Origin: Photobacterium angustum
Lineage (GTDB): Bacteria; Pseudomonadota; Gammaproteobacteria; Enterobacterales; Vibrionaceae
Direction: 5' to 3'
NCBI RefSeq assembly: GCF_002954615.1
Contig: NZ_MSCJ01000003.1
Coordinates: 434,001 to 498,000, forward strand
DNA: 64,000 bases
A model generated the notes under the pieces. The model did no database searches. It was not told the origin of the DNA and was given only the letters and a program-made list of their open reading frames with translations. The position numbers were made by a program, and so were the translations under genes. Shown here piece after piece: positions 17,696 to 27,265 of this stretch (within the stretch, counting starts at the first letter, position 1; every line of letters begins with the position of its first letter).

Positions 17696-18239
17696 GTGTA
17701 GAACAAGAGTTAAACGAACCCATGTTTATGGCCATACATGTAAAGATCCAAGGTTATGTGTGCTGTGTTCATCTGTGGTTGTTTTACCCAAAGTGTATGG
17801 CACTAAAAAACCGTTTCTAAAACGGTATAAGTCGATATTTCAACTGCTTAAAGTAGCCAAGGTTTTACTTTTTATTCCTGCTTTTATTGGTATTGGTGCA
17901 AGTCGAGCAGATAGCCCTAATTATAGTATCCAGTGTGTGTTTGATGGTGCGAAGAATAAAAATGGTGATTTTAGAAAGCCATTTTTTCAATCTTATAAGT
18001 TTGACGTTGATAAAGAACAAGTGATAGTGGTTGACGATTCGCATCAAGCACTCGCGCAAAAGGTTTATGGGTTTAATAACATTACTCTTTTAGAACAAAC
18101 TGCCTTTGGAAATATGGTCTCAACAACTATTGTTTTTAAGAAAGAAGGGCGGCAGATGGAAGCGGTACAAAGTCGACATGAAACCCTTAATCATCACGTG
18201 ATGCCATTTCAAACGTTAGGCTATTGCGATTACGCTTAA
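17688..18239 (+). CDS. Exported protein of unknown function with two mature cysteines
   Basis: 183 residues. A basic, Cys-rich 45-residue head (MAKCRTRVKR...CVLC) precedes a hydrophobic stretch (about 53-72, KVLLFIPAFIGIGASRA) that looks like a signal peptide cut before DSPNYS. The start could therefore be further in, although no other ATG exists in the head; AGGTAAG precedes the annotated ATG. The mature ~110 residues hold two cysteines (SIQC and GYC near the very end), probably disulfide-bonded. No family recognised. It is first of four small exported proteins in a row. Confidence 0.55.
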   Translation: MAKCRTRVKRTHVYGHTCKDPRLCVLCSSVVVLPKVYGTKKPFLKRYKSIFQLLKVAKVLLFIPAFIGIGASRADSPNYSIQCVFDGAKNKNGDFRKPFFQSYKFDVDKEQVIVVDDSHQALAQKVYGFNNITLLEQTAFGNMVSTTIVFKKEGRQMEAVQSRHETLNHHVMPFQTLGYCDYA

Positions 18240-18412
18240 ATATATTTTGTTAAATAGAAAGTGAATATATTAAATATTTATTATTCTTTTTATTTTTAAA
18301 AATATTATTAATTTTTGATATTAGAAATAATGTCATGCGTATCTATTCAATTTATTTATGGACTGTTATATCTGCAGGGATCGCTTTTATTACATGAAAG
18401 AGAGAAAAAATA

Positions 18413-18805
18413 ATGAAAAAATTAATTATCACCAGCCTTATTTCATCGACAATTTTATTAACTGGTTGTAACGCTATTAAAGAACAAGCGGCTGGCATGG
18501 TATTAGGGGATAAATTTGTACAAGCTAATGAGCAATTAAATCATTGTGATCTTTCTAGCTTAACGTATTTAAAAAGTGCGGCAGCTGATGATAAAAACCC
18601 GATTGTTCAAAATGCGGCTTTACTTGTTTTGGGTGCACATTTTGCTGCTGATGGGAACATGCGTGCAGTAGATACTATGGCGCAAAAGATCGCGAATATG
18701 TCAGATACAACAACGTTTGCAGAGCAACGTAAAGCGATTATTGAAAGCGGTAAAGAAACGGCGAAAGATCGTATTGAAAATGGCTTCACTGCAAACTGTA
18801 AATAA
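18413..18805 (+). CDS. Small lipoprotein, unknown
   Basis: 130 residues with a type II signal peptide and lipobox LTGC (Cys19 is the lipidated residue). The mature chain is helix-rich, with QANEQLNHCDLSSL, two alanine-rich helices and a C-terminal TANCK. Apart from the lipidated Cys there are two cysteines, one near each end of the domain. The residue after Cys19 is Asn, not Asp, so outer-membrane sorting is expected. Not recognised; its neighbours share the small, exported, two-Cys pattern. Confidence 0.7.
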   Translation: MKKLIITSLISSTILLTGCNAIKEQAAGMVLGDKFVQANEQLNHCDLSSLTYLKSAAADDKNPIVQNAALLVLGAHFAADGNMRAVDTMAQKIANMSDTTTFAEQRKAIIESGKETAKDRIENGFTANCK

Positions 18806-18899
18806 TTACCTTTCTAATTTTCTAAATCTGACGAGCTCCAAGGAAGGGGCTTATTACGTCATTTAAATATTATGTTGAGTTAATTTTAAAGAGGTGTGT

Positions 18900-19259
18900 A
18901 TGAGAAAACTGCTCATTGCTGCACTATTGGTTTCACCTATCACTCATGCTGACTCGTTAGCATTTTCTCGTCCTATTGTGACGATGCATAGCGTTGTTAA
19001 TGCTACACAGTGTGCTGATAAAATTACCGAATATCCTGAAAATGAAGTGATTGGTTTGTTTAATTTTGCTGTCGATGTCCTTGATGAAACAGCAAAACGA
19101 ATTGGTTATAACAAGGTCGAAAAGTTTTATGCTGCCGCAGAGAAAAACTCAACGTTTGTTATTGATAAAGCTCACTGTGATGCGCTTATAGATAATGTCG
19201 TGATGCCTTATTTATTTAGTGCACCGATTACACTTTATCAGCAGGAGTCGGTGTCGTGA
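18900..19259 (+). CDS. Small periplasmic protein, unknown
   Basis: 119 residues from the ATG at 18900, with GAGG five bases upstream (an in-frame GTG at 18894 overlaps that site). Signal peptide MRKLLIAALLVSPITHA; helical mature domain with two cysteines (NATQC, KAHC). The stop overlaps the GTG start of the next gene by four bases (GTGA), so the two are translationally coupled. Function unknown. Confidence 0.65.
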   Translation: MRKLLIAALLVSPITHADSLAFSRPIVTMHSVVNATQCADKITEYPENEVIGLFNFAVDVLDETAKRIGYNKVEKFYAAAEKNSTFVIDKAHCDALIDNVVMPYLFSAPITLYQQESVS

Positions 19260-19573
19260 AAAACGTTTTTTTAGCGATATCAATAATATTACTGTTAGGC
19301 ACGGGGTGCTCTGCTGATAACAAAGCTTATCCTAAAAATGCAGCGCCACCGATGCTTGAGTTATCAGTACCACCACCGACGTTATTAGAGATGGCTCACC
19401 ACCAAACCTCGGACAAGGTTTGCGCTTTAATGGGGATGGCACGTGAACAAGGGAATGATGAACTGGTGAGTCAACTAGGTTTTATTTTTTCTTCTCGTCG
19501 CGATATTTCATTGAGAAATTGTATCCGCTTTGCTGATCTTGGACAGAAAGAACAACGCGCGGCTAACTTTTGA
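19256..19573 (+). CDS. Small lipoprotein, unknown, GTG start
   Basis: 105 residues starting at a GTG that overlaps the previous stop. Lipobox LGTGC (Cys18), then a proline-rich linker (APPMLELSVPPPTLLEM) and a helical domain with two cysteines (DKVC, RNC). Coupled translation with the 18900 gene suggests that the two products act together, perhaps as a lipoprotein/periplasmic partner pair. No family recognised. Confidence 0.65.
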   Translation: MKNVFLAISIILLLGTGCSADNKAYPKNAAPPMLELSVPPPTLLEMAHHQTSDKVCALMGMAREQGNDELVSQLGFIFSSRRDISLRNCIRFADLGQKEQRAANF

Positions 19574-19638
19574 AATGAAGTGATTAAAAAAGATAACGTA
19601 AAGGGACATTTGATGTCCCATAACGGGGTATGCTCACA

Positions 19639-20493
19639 CTAATCTTTTGTCATTTTTGCTATTTTTTCCGCAACAATTGAAGGGACGGATGACGGCGGCA
19701 TAATAAGAAAAGAGGTATTGGCGGCAATCTGGTTAAATCGCGCTGCTTGTTGACTTTCTTCTGGTAAATGAATGGCGATGACTAATCGAGACTTGGTTGG
19801 GTATTCAAGAAGATTCTTTAATAGTTTTATACACATTTCTGCATTGCCGTCATTGAGTTCGGGCATGGCGATAAAGCTATAAGGGCGAATATCGAGTTTT
19901 GTGTCCCCAATTAATTCCATGTAGCCAATTAATATGTTGCCGATATATTCTGTGGTAACGCCAGTGAGATCGGCATTATAAAATTGCTCATCAATACGGG
20001 CTAACATGGATCGTGTTTTATTATTACATTCCCACTCGAAATTTTGCTCATCTTTCAGGTTCGCATTTTCAACATATGACAATGCATCAACCGCTTCTAC
20101 CATTCCTGTGATCAATTTTATTTGAATAGGGTTTGTCTTTTCATCATCTAATCTTTTTATGATTTCGACGGCTTTACGCGCATTAGAAGACCACGCGTAT
20201 GATAGAGGGTTAACCGGTGCATGGTTTTCTTTATCTGCGATCAAATCTAATGGTGGTACGGTTTTAAAAAAACGAGAACAAATAATTAAGTTTTCTTTAG
20301 AGACGATACCTGTGGTGACCCATTTATGGACGGCTTGTCTTGATACATCACAGTAGGTTGCCAACGCTGTTTTTGAAACACCATTAGCATTCATGTTGTA
20401 GGCAAACCAATCCATTAATTTTGTTTTTACATTTCTTTCTTTACGTTGAAGTTGTGCGTTTTTTTGCTCTGTCTTGCTATTGTCTTGGGTCAT
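19639..20493 (-). CDS. XRE-like HTH regulator with unknown C-terminal domain
   Basis: 284 residues. A charged N-terminal tail, then a helix-turn-helix at about 38-60 (VSKTALATYCDVSRQAVHKW) as in Cro/CI-type regulators, then a roughly 200-residue domain I do not recognise (RLVIAIHLPEESQQAARFNQ near 240). It is convergent with the small lipoprotein genes and lies between them and the rbs operon, so its target is unclear; the exported-protein cluster is one candidate. It is probably a cytosolic DNA-binding protein. Confidence 0.7.
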   Translation of the reverse strand: MTQDNSKTEQKNAQLQRKERNVKTKLMDWFAYNMNANGVSKTALATYCDVSRQAVHKWVTTGIVSKENLIICSRFFKTVPPLDLIADKENHAPVNPLSYAWSSNARKAVEIIKRLDDEKTNPIQIKLITGMVEAVDALSYVENANLKDEQNFEWECNNKTRSMLARIDEQFYNADLTGVTTEYIGNILIGYMELIGDTKLDIRPYSFIAMPELNDGNAEMCIKLLKNLLEYPTKSRLVIAIHLPEESQQAARFNQIAANTSFLIMPPSSVPSIVAEKIAKMTKD

Positions 20494-20944
20494 TATTGCG
20501 TAACCTGATGAGTTGACACGCTCTATTATGCAAATCTTAAGTTAAAAGCGAATTGTTGTAATAAGTATATGCTTCAGATAACAGGTTAATAAGCTAAATA
20601 TGGAAAGTCAAACCTAGGTAATTAGAAAAATAGAGCAACTGAAAGGAGCTAAATAAGCCATTTTATAAGCTCTTGTGATAAGTAATACATGTTAATAATT
20701 GAATGTTATTCGTTTGGATTTTGTAAGAGATTAACGCCGACTATAACCGATCGTATTGATAAACAATGCATTATCGTTTTAATGGTTGATTATTAACCTA
20801 AGGTTTCTTATTACACATTGTCACCTGAGCGTTTACTTTTTCCAAAGGCTCGATGAAAGCATGATTTAGATATCGATGCTTTAGTTGCGCTTTAGTTAAT
20901 AGAAAAGAGGGGGAATAAGTGAGTTACCCGTTTTTTTTATTTTT

Positions 20945-20960
20945 ATCGAAACGTTTCGAT
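20945..20960. promoter_or_regulatory. RbsR operator, distal copy
   Basis: Perfect 16-bp palindrome ATCGAAACGTTTCGAT of LacI-family type with the central CG. An identical copy lies at 21075-21090. RbsR, encoded at the end of the operon, is the expected ligand. Confidence 0.8.
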
Positions 20961-21074
20961 GGCTAAAGTGTGACCTAGTATTCTTTTTTGTCTTTATATT
21001 GATGATCAAGACCGATCATTCTCACATCTTATCGAACCGGGGATAGTCAAAAAAATTAGTCGGATTATCATGCT

Positions 21075-21090
21075 ATCGAAACGTTTCGAT
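21075..21090. promoter_or_regulatory. RbsR operator, proximal copy
   Basis: Same 16-bp palindrome, 79 bp before the rbsD start. The 130-bp centre-to-centre distance would allow repression by DNA looping. Confidence 0.85.
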
Positions 21091-21168
21091 GGTGTTTTCT
21101 AAAGCGGTAATTTTCACCTATTAGCAGATACCTTTAGTAAGAAAACGTATAACCGAATGGTCGATAAC

Positions 21169-21588
21169 ATGAAAAAAAGCACCCTCATTAATTCAGAATT
21201 GTCTTACCTAGTCGCCACCTTAGGGCATACCGATGAAATCACTATTTGTGATGCGGGTTTACCTATTTCAGATCATGTGCAGCGTATTGATTTGGCATTA
21301 ACGCATGGCGTGCCGAGCTTTTTAGAGACGGTGCGTGTGATGCTCTCTGAAACATGCATTGAAGGGGTGATTATGGCAGAAGAATTTGCCCAAGTGAGCC
21401 CTGAACATCACCAAGCCTTGCTGGTTGAACTTGAACTAGAGCAAGCGAAAACGGATAAAAAAATTCATATTCAATACGTTACCCACGAACAGTTTAAACA
21501 TCGCACGGAACAAAGCCGAGCGATATTAAGAACAGGCGAATGTACCCCGTATGCCAATGTGATTTTTCAATCTGGTGTGGTGTTTTAG
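21169..21588 (+). CDS. rbsD: D-ribose pyranase RbsD
   Basis: 139 residues from the ATG at 21169, exactly the family length (the frame also opens at 21157; neither has a good ribosome site). It interconverts beta-pyranose and beta-furanose forms of ribose in the cytosol so that ribokinase can act. Conserved blocks: LGHTDEITICDAGLPI with catalytic His20, a DLALTHGVPSF segment, and the C-terminal TGECTPYANVIFQSGVVF. First gene of rbsDACBKR. Confidence 0.95.
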   Translation: MKKSTLINSELSYLVATLGHTDEITICDAGLPISDHVQRIDLALTHGVPSFLETVRVMLSETCIEGVIMAEEFAQVSPEHHQALLVELELEQAKTDKKIHIQYVTHEQFKHRTEQSRAILRTGECTPYANVIFQSGVVF

Positions 21589-21613
21589 TCAAGAGCGACG
21601 TTGAGGATAAATT

Positions 21614-23119
21614 ATGACTCAGGCCATTCTACAATTGAATGATATCGAGAAAGCGTTTCCCGGTGTGAAAGCGTTAGATAGAGCTAGCCTTTCTGTGTAT
21701 GCAGGTCGTGTAATGGCTCTTATGGGCGAGAACGGAGCGGGTAAATCAACCTTAATGAAGGTGCTTACTGGGATTTACCAAATGGATGCAGGTAGTATTC
21801 ATTATCAAGGTCAGCCTGCTGCATTTAACGGCCCACGTGATTCACAAGAAGCAGGCATTAGTATTATTCACCAAGAGTTAAACCTGATACCTGAATTAAC
21901 CATTGCCGAAAACATTTATCTTGGGCGTGAATTCACGGGCATGATGGGACGAATTCAATGGGGAAAAATGTATGATGAGGCTGATAAACTGTTAAAACGC
22001 CTTAACGTTAAGCACTCCTCAAAAACCTTACTGGGTCACTTAAGCCTTGGCGAACAACAAATGGTTGAGATTGCCAAAGCACTGTCGTTTGAGTCTAAGG
22101 TCATCATTATGGATGAGCCAACAGACGCCCTTACTGACAAAGAAACAGAATCGTTATTCAACGTCATTAATGAACTTCGTGAGCAAGGTTGCGGCATTGT
22201 TTACATCTCTCACCGTTTAAAAGAAATTTTTGAAATTTGTGACGATATTACTGTATTGCGTGATGGAAAGTTCATTTGTGAATGCCAAGTTAAAGATACC
22301 AATGAAGATGGACTGATCGAGATGATGGTGGGTCGTAAGTTGGAAGAGCAGTACCCACGTATTGCCGTAAAACATGGCGAAACTTGCCTTGAAGTATCGG
22401 GATTAACGGGCTCGGGTGTCGATGATGTTAGTTTTTCTCTAAAGCGTGGTGAAATTCTTGGTGTATCAGGACTGATGGGCGCGGGGCGCACTGAATTGAT
22501 GAAATTGATTTACGGTGCGCTACCTGCTGAAGCTGGTGTAATTAAGCTTAATAGCCAAGTTATTAAGCCTGCCACACCTCAAGACGGTTTAAATAACGGT
22601 ATTGCCTATATCTCTGAAGATCGAAAAGGCGATGGTCTTGTTCTGGGCTTATCTGTAAAAGAAAATATGTCTCTTTGTGCTTTGGATAAACTCACAAAAG
22701 GTGTGCAAATTCAGCATAAAGAAGAAGTGGTTGCCGTTGATGACTTCATTAAAATATTCAATATCAAGACGCCAACACACAATCAAATTATCGGTAACTT
22801 ATCAGGTGGTAACCAGCAGAAAGTTGCTATCGCAAAAGGGTTAATGACCCAGCCTAAAGTTCTTATTCTTGATGAGCCAACACGTGGTGTCGATGTTGGT
22901 GCTAAGAAAGAAATCTATCAACTCATCAACAAATTTAAAAGTGAAGGTATGAGTATCATTTTAGTCTCTTCTGAGATGCCTGAAGTGCTCGGTATGAGTG
23001 ATCGCATCCTCGTTATGCATGAAGGACGAATTACTGGCGAATTCGATGCTAAAGAGGCAGATCAAGAAAAACTACTCGCGTGTGCCGTTGGCAAAAATAT
23101 GAATGAGGAAGCAGCATGA
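21614..23119 (+). CDS. rbsA: Ribose ABC transporter ATP-binding protein RbsA
   Basis: 501-residue tandem ATPase. First cassette: Walker [10 protein letters not shown], signature [10 protein letters not shown], Walker [12 protein letters not shown]. Second cassette: degenerate Walker [11 protein letters not shown], signature [15 protein letters not shown], Walker [13 protein letters not shown]. This two-domain layout with a degenerate second P-loop is usual for the sugar CUT2 class. It sits on the cytoplasmic face with RbsC. Its stop overlaps the rbsC start by four bases. Confidence 0.96.
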   Translation: MTQAILQLNDIEKAFPGVKALDRASLSVYAGRVMALMGENGAGKSTLMKVLTGIYQMDAGSIHYQGQPAAFNGPRDSQEAGISIIHQELNLIPELTIAENIYLGREFTGMMGRIQWGKMYDEADKLLKRLNVKHSSKTLLGHLSLGEQQMVEIAKALSFESKVIIMDEPTDALTDKETESLFNVINELREQGCGIVYISHRLKEIFEICDDITVLRDGKFICECQVKDTNEDGLIEMMVGRKLEEQYPRIAVKHGETCLEVSGLTGSGVDDVSFSLKRGEILGVSGLMGAGRTELMKLIYGALPAEAGVIKLNSQVIKPATPQDGLNNGIAYISEDRKGDGLVLGLSVKENMSLCALDKLTKGVQIQHKEEVVAVDDFIKIFNIKTPTHNQIIGNLSGGNQQKVAIAKGLMTQPKVLILDEPTRGVDVGAKKEIYQLINKFKSEGMSIILVSSEMPEVLGMSDRILVMHEGRITGEFDAKEADQEKLLACAVGKNMNEEAA

Positions 23120-24099
23120 GCACGAATACGATGAATAAACCCGCTGAACAAAATCGTCAAAAGTGGTTGAGTAAAGAGTGGTTAATTGAACAAAAATCAT
23201 TAATTGCATTACTTTTCTTGATTGTTGTTGTGTCCTTTTTAAACCCTAACTTTTTTACCGTCGACAATATTCTCAATATTCTTCGTCAAACCTCTGTTAA
23301 CGCGATTATTGCCGTCGGTATGACCTTGGTTATTTTAACCGCAGGTATCGATTTAAGTGTCGGTTCAGTGCTCGCGCTATGTGGCGCATTGGCTGCCAGT
23401 ATGATTGCTTTAGAGGTACCCGTTTTAATCGCAGTGCCAACGGCTTTACTTGCTGGCGCGTTATTGGGGGGGATAAGTGGTGTAATTATTGCCAAAGGTA
23501 AGGTTCAAGCTTTTATCGCAACCTTAGTGACGATGACATTACTGCGTGGTGTCACCATGGTGTATACCGATGGACGTCCTATCTCTACAGGTTTTACTGA
23601 TACTGCTGATGTGTTTGCATGGTTCGGTACAGGTTATGCGTTAGGTATTCCAGTTCCTGTATGGCTGATGGTGTTTGTCTTTGCAGGTGTTTGGTACCTT
23701 TTAAACCACACTCGTTTTGGTCGCTATATTTATGCTCTTGGAGGCAATGAATCTGCGGCTCGTCTTTCAGGTATCAATGTTGATCGTGTGAAAATTGGTG
23801 TGTATGCCATTTGCGGTATGTTAGCAGCACTAGCCGGCATTATCGTGACTTCTCGCTTATCTTCTGCTCAGCCTACGGCTGGTATGGGGTACGAATTAGA
23901 TGCCATTGCAGCTGTTGTATTAGGTGGTACGAGTTTGATGGGGGGCAAGGGGCGTATTATGGGTACGTTAATTGGTGCTCTTATTATTGGTTTCTTGAAT
24001 AACGCGCTGAACCTACTGGATGTTTCTTCTTATTATCAAATGATTGCTAAAGCTGTTGTTATCTTGCTAGCGGTTTTAGTTGATAACAAAAACAAATAA
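23116..24099 (+). CDS. rbsC: Ribose ABC transporter permease RbsC
   Basis: 327-residue inner-membrane permease of the CUT2 class with eight to ten helices. Characteristic segments are [38 protein letters not shown] and the cytoplasmic ATPase-coupling loop [21 protein letters not shown]. It forms a homodimer channel with RbsA and receives ribose from RbsB. ATGA overlap with rbsA gives coupled translation; rbsB begins 77 bp later. Confidence 0.96.
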   Translation: MSTNTMNKPAEQNRQKWLSKEWLIEQKSLIALLFLIVVVSFLNPNFFTVDNILNILRQTSVNAIIAVGMTLVILTAGIDLSVGSVLALCGALAASMIALEVPVLIAVPTALLAGALLGGISGVIIAKGKVQAFIATLVTMTLLRGVTMVYTDGRPISTGFTDTADVFAWFGTGYALGIPVPVWLMVFVFAGVWYLLNHTRFGRYIYALGGNESAARLSGINVDRVKIGVYAICGMLAALAGIIVTSRLSSAQPTAGMGYELDAIAAVVLGGTSLMGGKGRIMGTLIGALIIGFLNNALNLLDVSSYYQMIAKAVVILLAVLVDNKNK

Positions 24100-24176
24100 T
24101 ACGCTACGAATTATTACATAAAACAAATGAGCCAGATGACGTGTACTGGTTCGCCCCCTACAAAAGGACTAGAACG

Positions 24177-25055
24177 ATGAAAAAAATCGCAACGCTTATT
24201 TCAGCAGCACTTATTTCTTCCACGGTGTCTTTCGCGGCGCAAGCTCAAGATACAATGGCTATTGTTGTATCGACGTTGAATAACCCGTTTTTTGTATCGA
24301 TGAAAGATGGCGCGGAAGCTAAAGCAAAAGAGCTTGGATATAAGTTAATTGTACTGGATTCACAAAACGATCCGAGCAAGGAGCTATCAAATATCGAAGA
24401 TTTAACAGTGCGTGGAGTGAAAGCGATTCTGATTAATCCGACAGATTCAGACGCGGTATCAAATGCCATTCGTATTGCAAACCGCGCTAATATTCCGGTA
24501 TTGACTCTTGATCGCGGTGCACGCCGTGGTGATGTTGTTAGTCATATTGCTTCTGATAACGTTGCGGGTGGTGAAATGGCAGGCCGTTTCATTATGGAAA
24601 AAGTAGGGGAGAAAGCAAAAGTTATTCAGCTTGAGGGTATTGCAGGGACATCTGCAGCGCGCGAACGTGGTGAAGGCTTCATGAAAGCGGTGAAAGCCAA
24701 CGACATGGATCTTTTAGCGAGTCAGCCTGCTGACTTTGATCGTACCAAAGGATTGAACGTAATGGAAAACTTGCTGGCTGCAAATCCTGACGTACAAGCT
24801 GTTTTTGCGCAGAATGATGAGATGGCACTGGGAGCACTTCGTGCGGTTCAAGCATCAGGTAAAAATGTCCTAATTGTGGGCTTTGATGGAACTGAAGATG
24901 GTATTGCTGCTGTTAAGCGCGGTAAATTAGCAGCGACGATTGCACAACAACCTGATTTAATTGGTGCGCTTGGTGTAGAAACGGCTGATAAAGTACTGAA
25001 AGGTGAAAAAGTTGAAAAGAACATCCCTGTACCACTTAAAGTAGTTACAGAATAA
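24177..25055 (+). CDS. rbsB: Periplasmic D-ribose-binding protein RbsB
   Basis: 292 residues from the ATG at 24177 with AAGGA upstream (the frame opens earlier at 24141 but the signal peptide [20 protein letters not shown] starts here). The mature protein begins [16 protein letters not shown], the strand and loop that contacts ribose; [17 protein letters not shown] and GFDGTEDG are further ligand-site blocks of the family. It binds ribose in the periplasm and delivers it to RbsAC; in enteric bacteria it also serves the Trg chemoreceptor. Confidence 0.96.
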   Translation: MKKIATLISAALISSTVSFAAQAQDTMAIVVSTLNNPFFVSMKDGAEAKAKELGYKLIVLDSQNDPSKELSNIEDLTVRGVKAILINPTDSDAVSNAIRIANRANIPVLTLDRGARRGDVVSHIASDNVAGGEMAGRFIMEKVGEKAKVIQLEGIAGTSAARERGEGFMKAVKANDMDLLASQPADFDRTKGLNVMENLLAANPDVQAVFAQNDEMALGALRAVQASGKNVLIVGFDGTEDGIAAVKRGKLAATIAQQPDLIGALGVETADKVLKGEKVEKNIPVPLKVVTE

Positions 25056-25170
25056 GATTTAATTCCTTTTATCGTTATTTCTTCATCACGATACAGAGTA
25101 ACCCATTCTCTTGTTTGGGTTGCTCTTTCATACAGCTAACAATGTTGCACACTCAATGACTAAGCACTAA

Positions 25171-25202
25171 TGGGTTTAAGTTTTTGATAGATCTTAAACC
25201 CA
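25171..25202 (+). promoter_or_regulatory. Hairpin in the rbsB-rbsK gap
   Basis: TGGGTTTAAG/CTTAAACCCA, a perfect 10-bp stem with a 12-base loop and no T run. A weaker AACCCA/TGGGTT dyad lies at about 25100-25120. The 192-bp gap is the longest in the operon, so it may protect rbsB mRNA 3' ends or attenuate rbsKR. Confidence 0.5.
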
Positions 25203-25247
25203 TTACTCCTTTGACGTTAAAGGGTTAACAGAACTAAGGGTTAAATA

Positions 25248-26168
25248 ATGAGTAAGTTAGTAGTACTAGGTAGCGTCAATGCAGATCATGTTCTTCAAGT
25301 GCCTTCATTTCCTCGCCCAGGGGAAACTTTGCATGGTCGTAATTACCAAGTTATCCCAGGTGGTAAAGGGGCTAACCAAGCGGTTGCCGCTGCCCGCTTA
25401 AATGCTGATATTGGGTTTATTGCGTGCGTAGGTGATGATGCGTTTGGCATGTTAATGCATGATAATTTCGTCAAAGATGGAATAGATGTACGTGGTGTGA
25501 AAACCGAAGTTGGAACGCCGACAGGTATTGCGATGATCCAAGTTTCTGACTGCGGTGAAAATAGTATTTGTCTCTCAGCTGAAGCGAATAACAAGTTAAC
25601 AGAGCAAGCGATTGAATCTGATTTAGACACGATTCGTCAGGCTGAATATCTGTTGATGCAATTAGAAACACCGATGTGTGGTATCGAAAAAGCAGCAAAA
25701 GTCGCGAAATCAGCCAATACGACAGTGATTTTAAATCCAGCGCCTGCTCGCGAATTATCAGATAAGTTGTTAGCGTGTGTTGATGTGATTACGCCTAATG
25801 AAACTGAAGCTGAAGTGTTAACTGGCGTAACAGTAACGGATAACCAATCAGCACAGCAGGCGGCGGATATTCTGCATGGTAAAGGAATAAAAACCGTAAT
25901 GATCACTTTGGGTGCGAAAGGGGTATGGTTAAGCCAAAACGGTTCCGGCGATATCATCTCAGGGTTCCGTGTTGAAGCAACAGATACGACGGCGGCTGGC
26001 GATACCTTTAATGGCGCGTTAGTGACTGGTTTATTAGAAGATTTGGCTTTAGAATCAGCGATTAAGTTTGCTCATGCTGCCGCTGCGATCTCTGTCACTC
26101 GCTTTGGTGCGCAAACGTCTATCCCTACTCGTGAAGAAGTGGATTTGTTTTTAGCGCAACACGCCTAA
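25248..26168 (+). CDS. rbsK: Ribokinase RbsK
   Basis: 306-residue PfkB-family kinase that phosphorylates ribose at O5 with ATP in the cytosol. Family signatures: the N-terminal VVLGSVNADHVLQVPSFPRPGETL, PGGKGANQAVAAARL near 40-54 (ribose-binding lid), and TTAAGDTFNGAL near residue 250 with the catalytic Asp. AAGGG precedes the start. It is 15 bp upstream of rbsR, so both are likely made from the same transcript. Confidence 0.96.
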   Translation: MSKLVVLGSVNADHVLQVPSFPRPGETLHGRNYQVIPGGKGANQAVAAARLNADIGFIACVGDDAFGMLMHDNFVKDGIDVRGVKTEVGTPTGIAMIQVSDCGENSICLSAEANNKLTEQAIESDLDTIRQAEYLLMQLETPMCGIEKAAKVAKSANTTVILNPAPARELSDKLLACVDVITPNETEAEVLTGVTVTDNQSAQQAADILHGKGIKTVMITLGAKGVWLSQNGSGDIISGFRVEATDTTAAGDTFNGALVTGLLEDLALESAIKFAHAAAAISVTRFGAQTSIPTREEVDLFLAQHA

Positions 26169-26183
26169 TTAAGGAGAAATAAC

Positions 26184-27200
26184 TTGGCAACGATGAAAGA
26201 TGTCGCGAAACTGGCAGGGGTCTCTACCTCGACAGTGAGCCATGTTATTAATAAAACCCGCTTTGTCAGTGATGAAATTGCAGAGCGGGTAAATAAAGCT
26301 GCGAAAGAGCTCAATTACTATGCACCTTCAGCCTTGGCACGTAGTTTCAAAGTTAACCGTACTAAAACCATTGGTATGCTGGTAACAACCTCAACCAACC
26401 CTTTCTTTGGCGAAGTGGTTAAAGGGGTTGAGCGTCATTGTTACCATAAAGGCTACAGTTTGATTTTGTGTAATACGGAAGGTGATCACCAACGTATGCA
26501 CGAATCAATCAATACTTTGCTGCAAAAGCGTGTTGATGGATTAATTTTAGTTTGTGCGTCGCTAGAGGGTGAGCGTTTCGATATTTTTGAGCACTATGCT
26601 GATATTCCTGTCGTGGTTATGGACTGGGGACCTATGCTGTTCACTAGCGATAAAATTCAGGATAACTCGCTGCGCGGTGGTTATATGGCAGCGAAACATT
26701 TGATTGATTCGGGACACAGCGATATTGGTTGTATCACAGGTCCGCTAGAGCGAAACCAAGCTAAAATGCGTTATAACGGCTATTTAGAGGCGATGGATGA
26801 AGCTGGCTTTATTGTTAATCAATCATGGATAGTGGAAGGTGATTTTGAATGTGAAGGTGGCTATAACGCCTTTATTCAATTGCATGAAAAAGGAACATTA
26901 CCCAGCGCTTTAGTTGTTGCTAATGACATGATGGCAATGGGGGTGATTAATGCCGCGAATGAGCTGGGTATTCAGATCCCTGAGCAGCTTTCTATTATTG
27001 GTTACGACGATATTCATATTGCGAAGTTTATCTCTCCGTCCCTTACAACCATTCACCAGCCTAAATATCGTTTAGGTCAAGCGGCTGTTGAGGCGCTACT
27101 GAAACGTTTAGATGCCCCTGATACTTTCCCCCAAGTGATTGAGCTAGAGCCAACTTTAGTTGAGCGAAAGAGTGTACGGAAGTTAGGTTTAGTTGATTGA
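26184..27200 (+). CDS. rbsR: Ribose operon repressor RbsR (LacI family)
   Basis: 338 residues starting at a TTG with AAGGAG eight bases upstream; the product MATMKDVAKLAGVSTSTVSH then matches RbsR exactly at the N-terminus (an ATG three codons later is the alternative). LacI-type helix-turn-helix at 4-25, hinge helix APSALARS near 55, and a periplasmic-binding-like effector core. It should bind the two ATCGAAACGTTTCGAT sites upstream of rbsD and be released by ribose. It is the last gene of the operon. Confidence 0.95.
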   Translation: MATMKDVAKLAGVSTSTVSHVINKTRFVSDEIAERVNKAAKELNYYAPSALARSFKVNRTKTIGMLVTTSTNPFFGEVVKGVERHCYHKGYSLILCNTEGDHQRMHESINTLLQKRVDGLILVCASLEGERFDIFEHYADIPVVVMDWGPMLFTSDKIQDNSLRGGYMAAKHLIDSGHSDIGCITGPLERNQAKMRYNGYLEAMDEAGFIVNQSWIVEGDFECEGGYNAFIQLHEKGTLPSALVVANDMMAMGVINAANELGIQIPEQLSIIGYDDIHIAKFISPSLTTIHQPKYRLGQAAVEALLKRLDAPDTFPQVIELEPTLVERKSVRKLGLVD

Positions 27201-27228
27201 TTGTTTCGTCGTTTTGAAAAAGAATAAA

Positions 27229-27264
27229 AAACACCCAGCATAATTTATGCTGGGTGTTTTTTTA
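27229..27264. terminator. Bidirectional terminator between rbsR and dcuC
   Basis: AACACCCAGCATAA/TTATGCTGGGTGTT 14-bp inverted repeat with T runs on both strands, between convergent genes. Confidence 0.93.
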
Positions 27265-27265
27265 T

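Larger units (their letters stand above)
20494..21168. other. Upstream region of the rbs operon
   Basis: About 675 bp without an ORF. It contains two identical palindromic operators 130 bp apart (listed separately) and the promoter of the minus-strand HTH gene near its left end. Confidence 0.6.
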
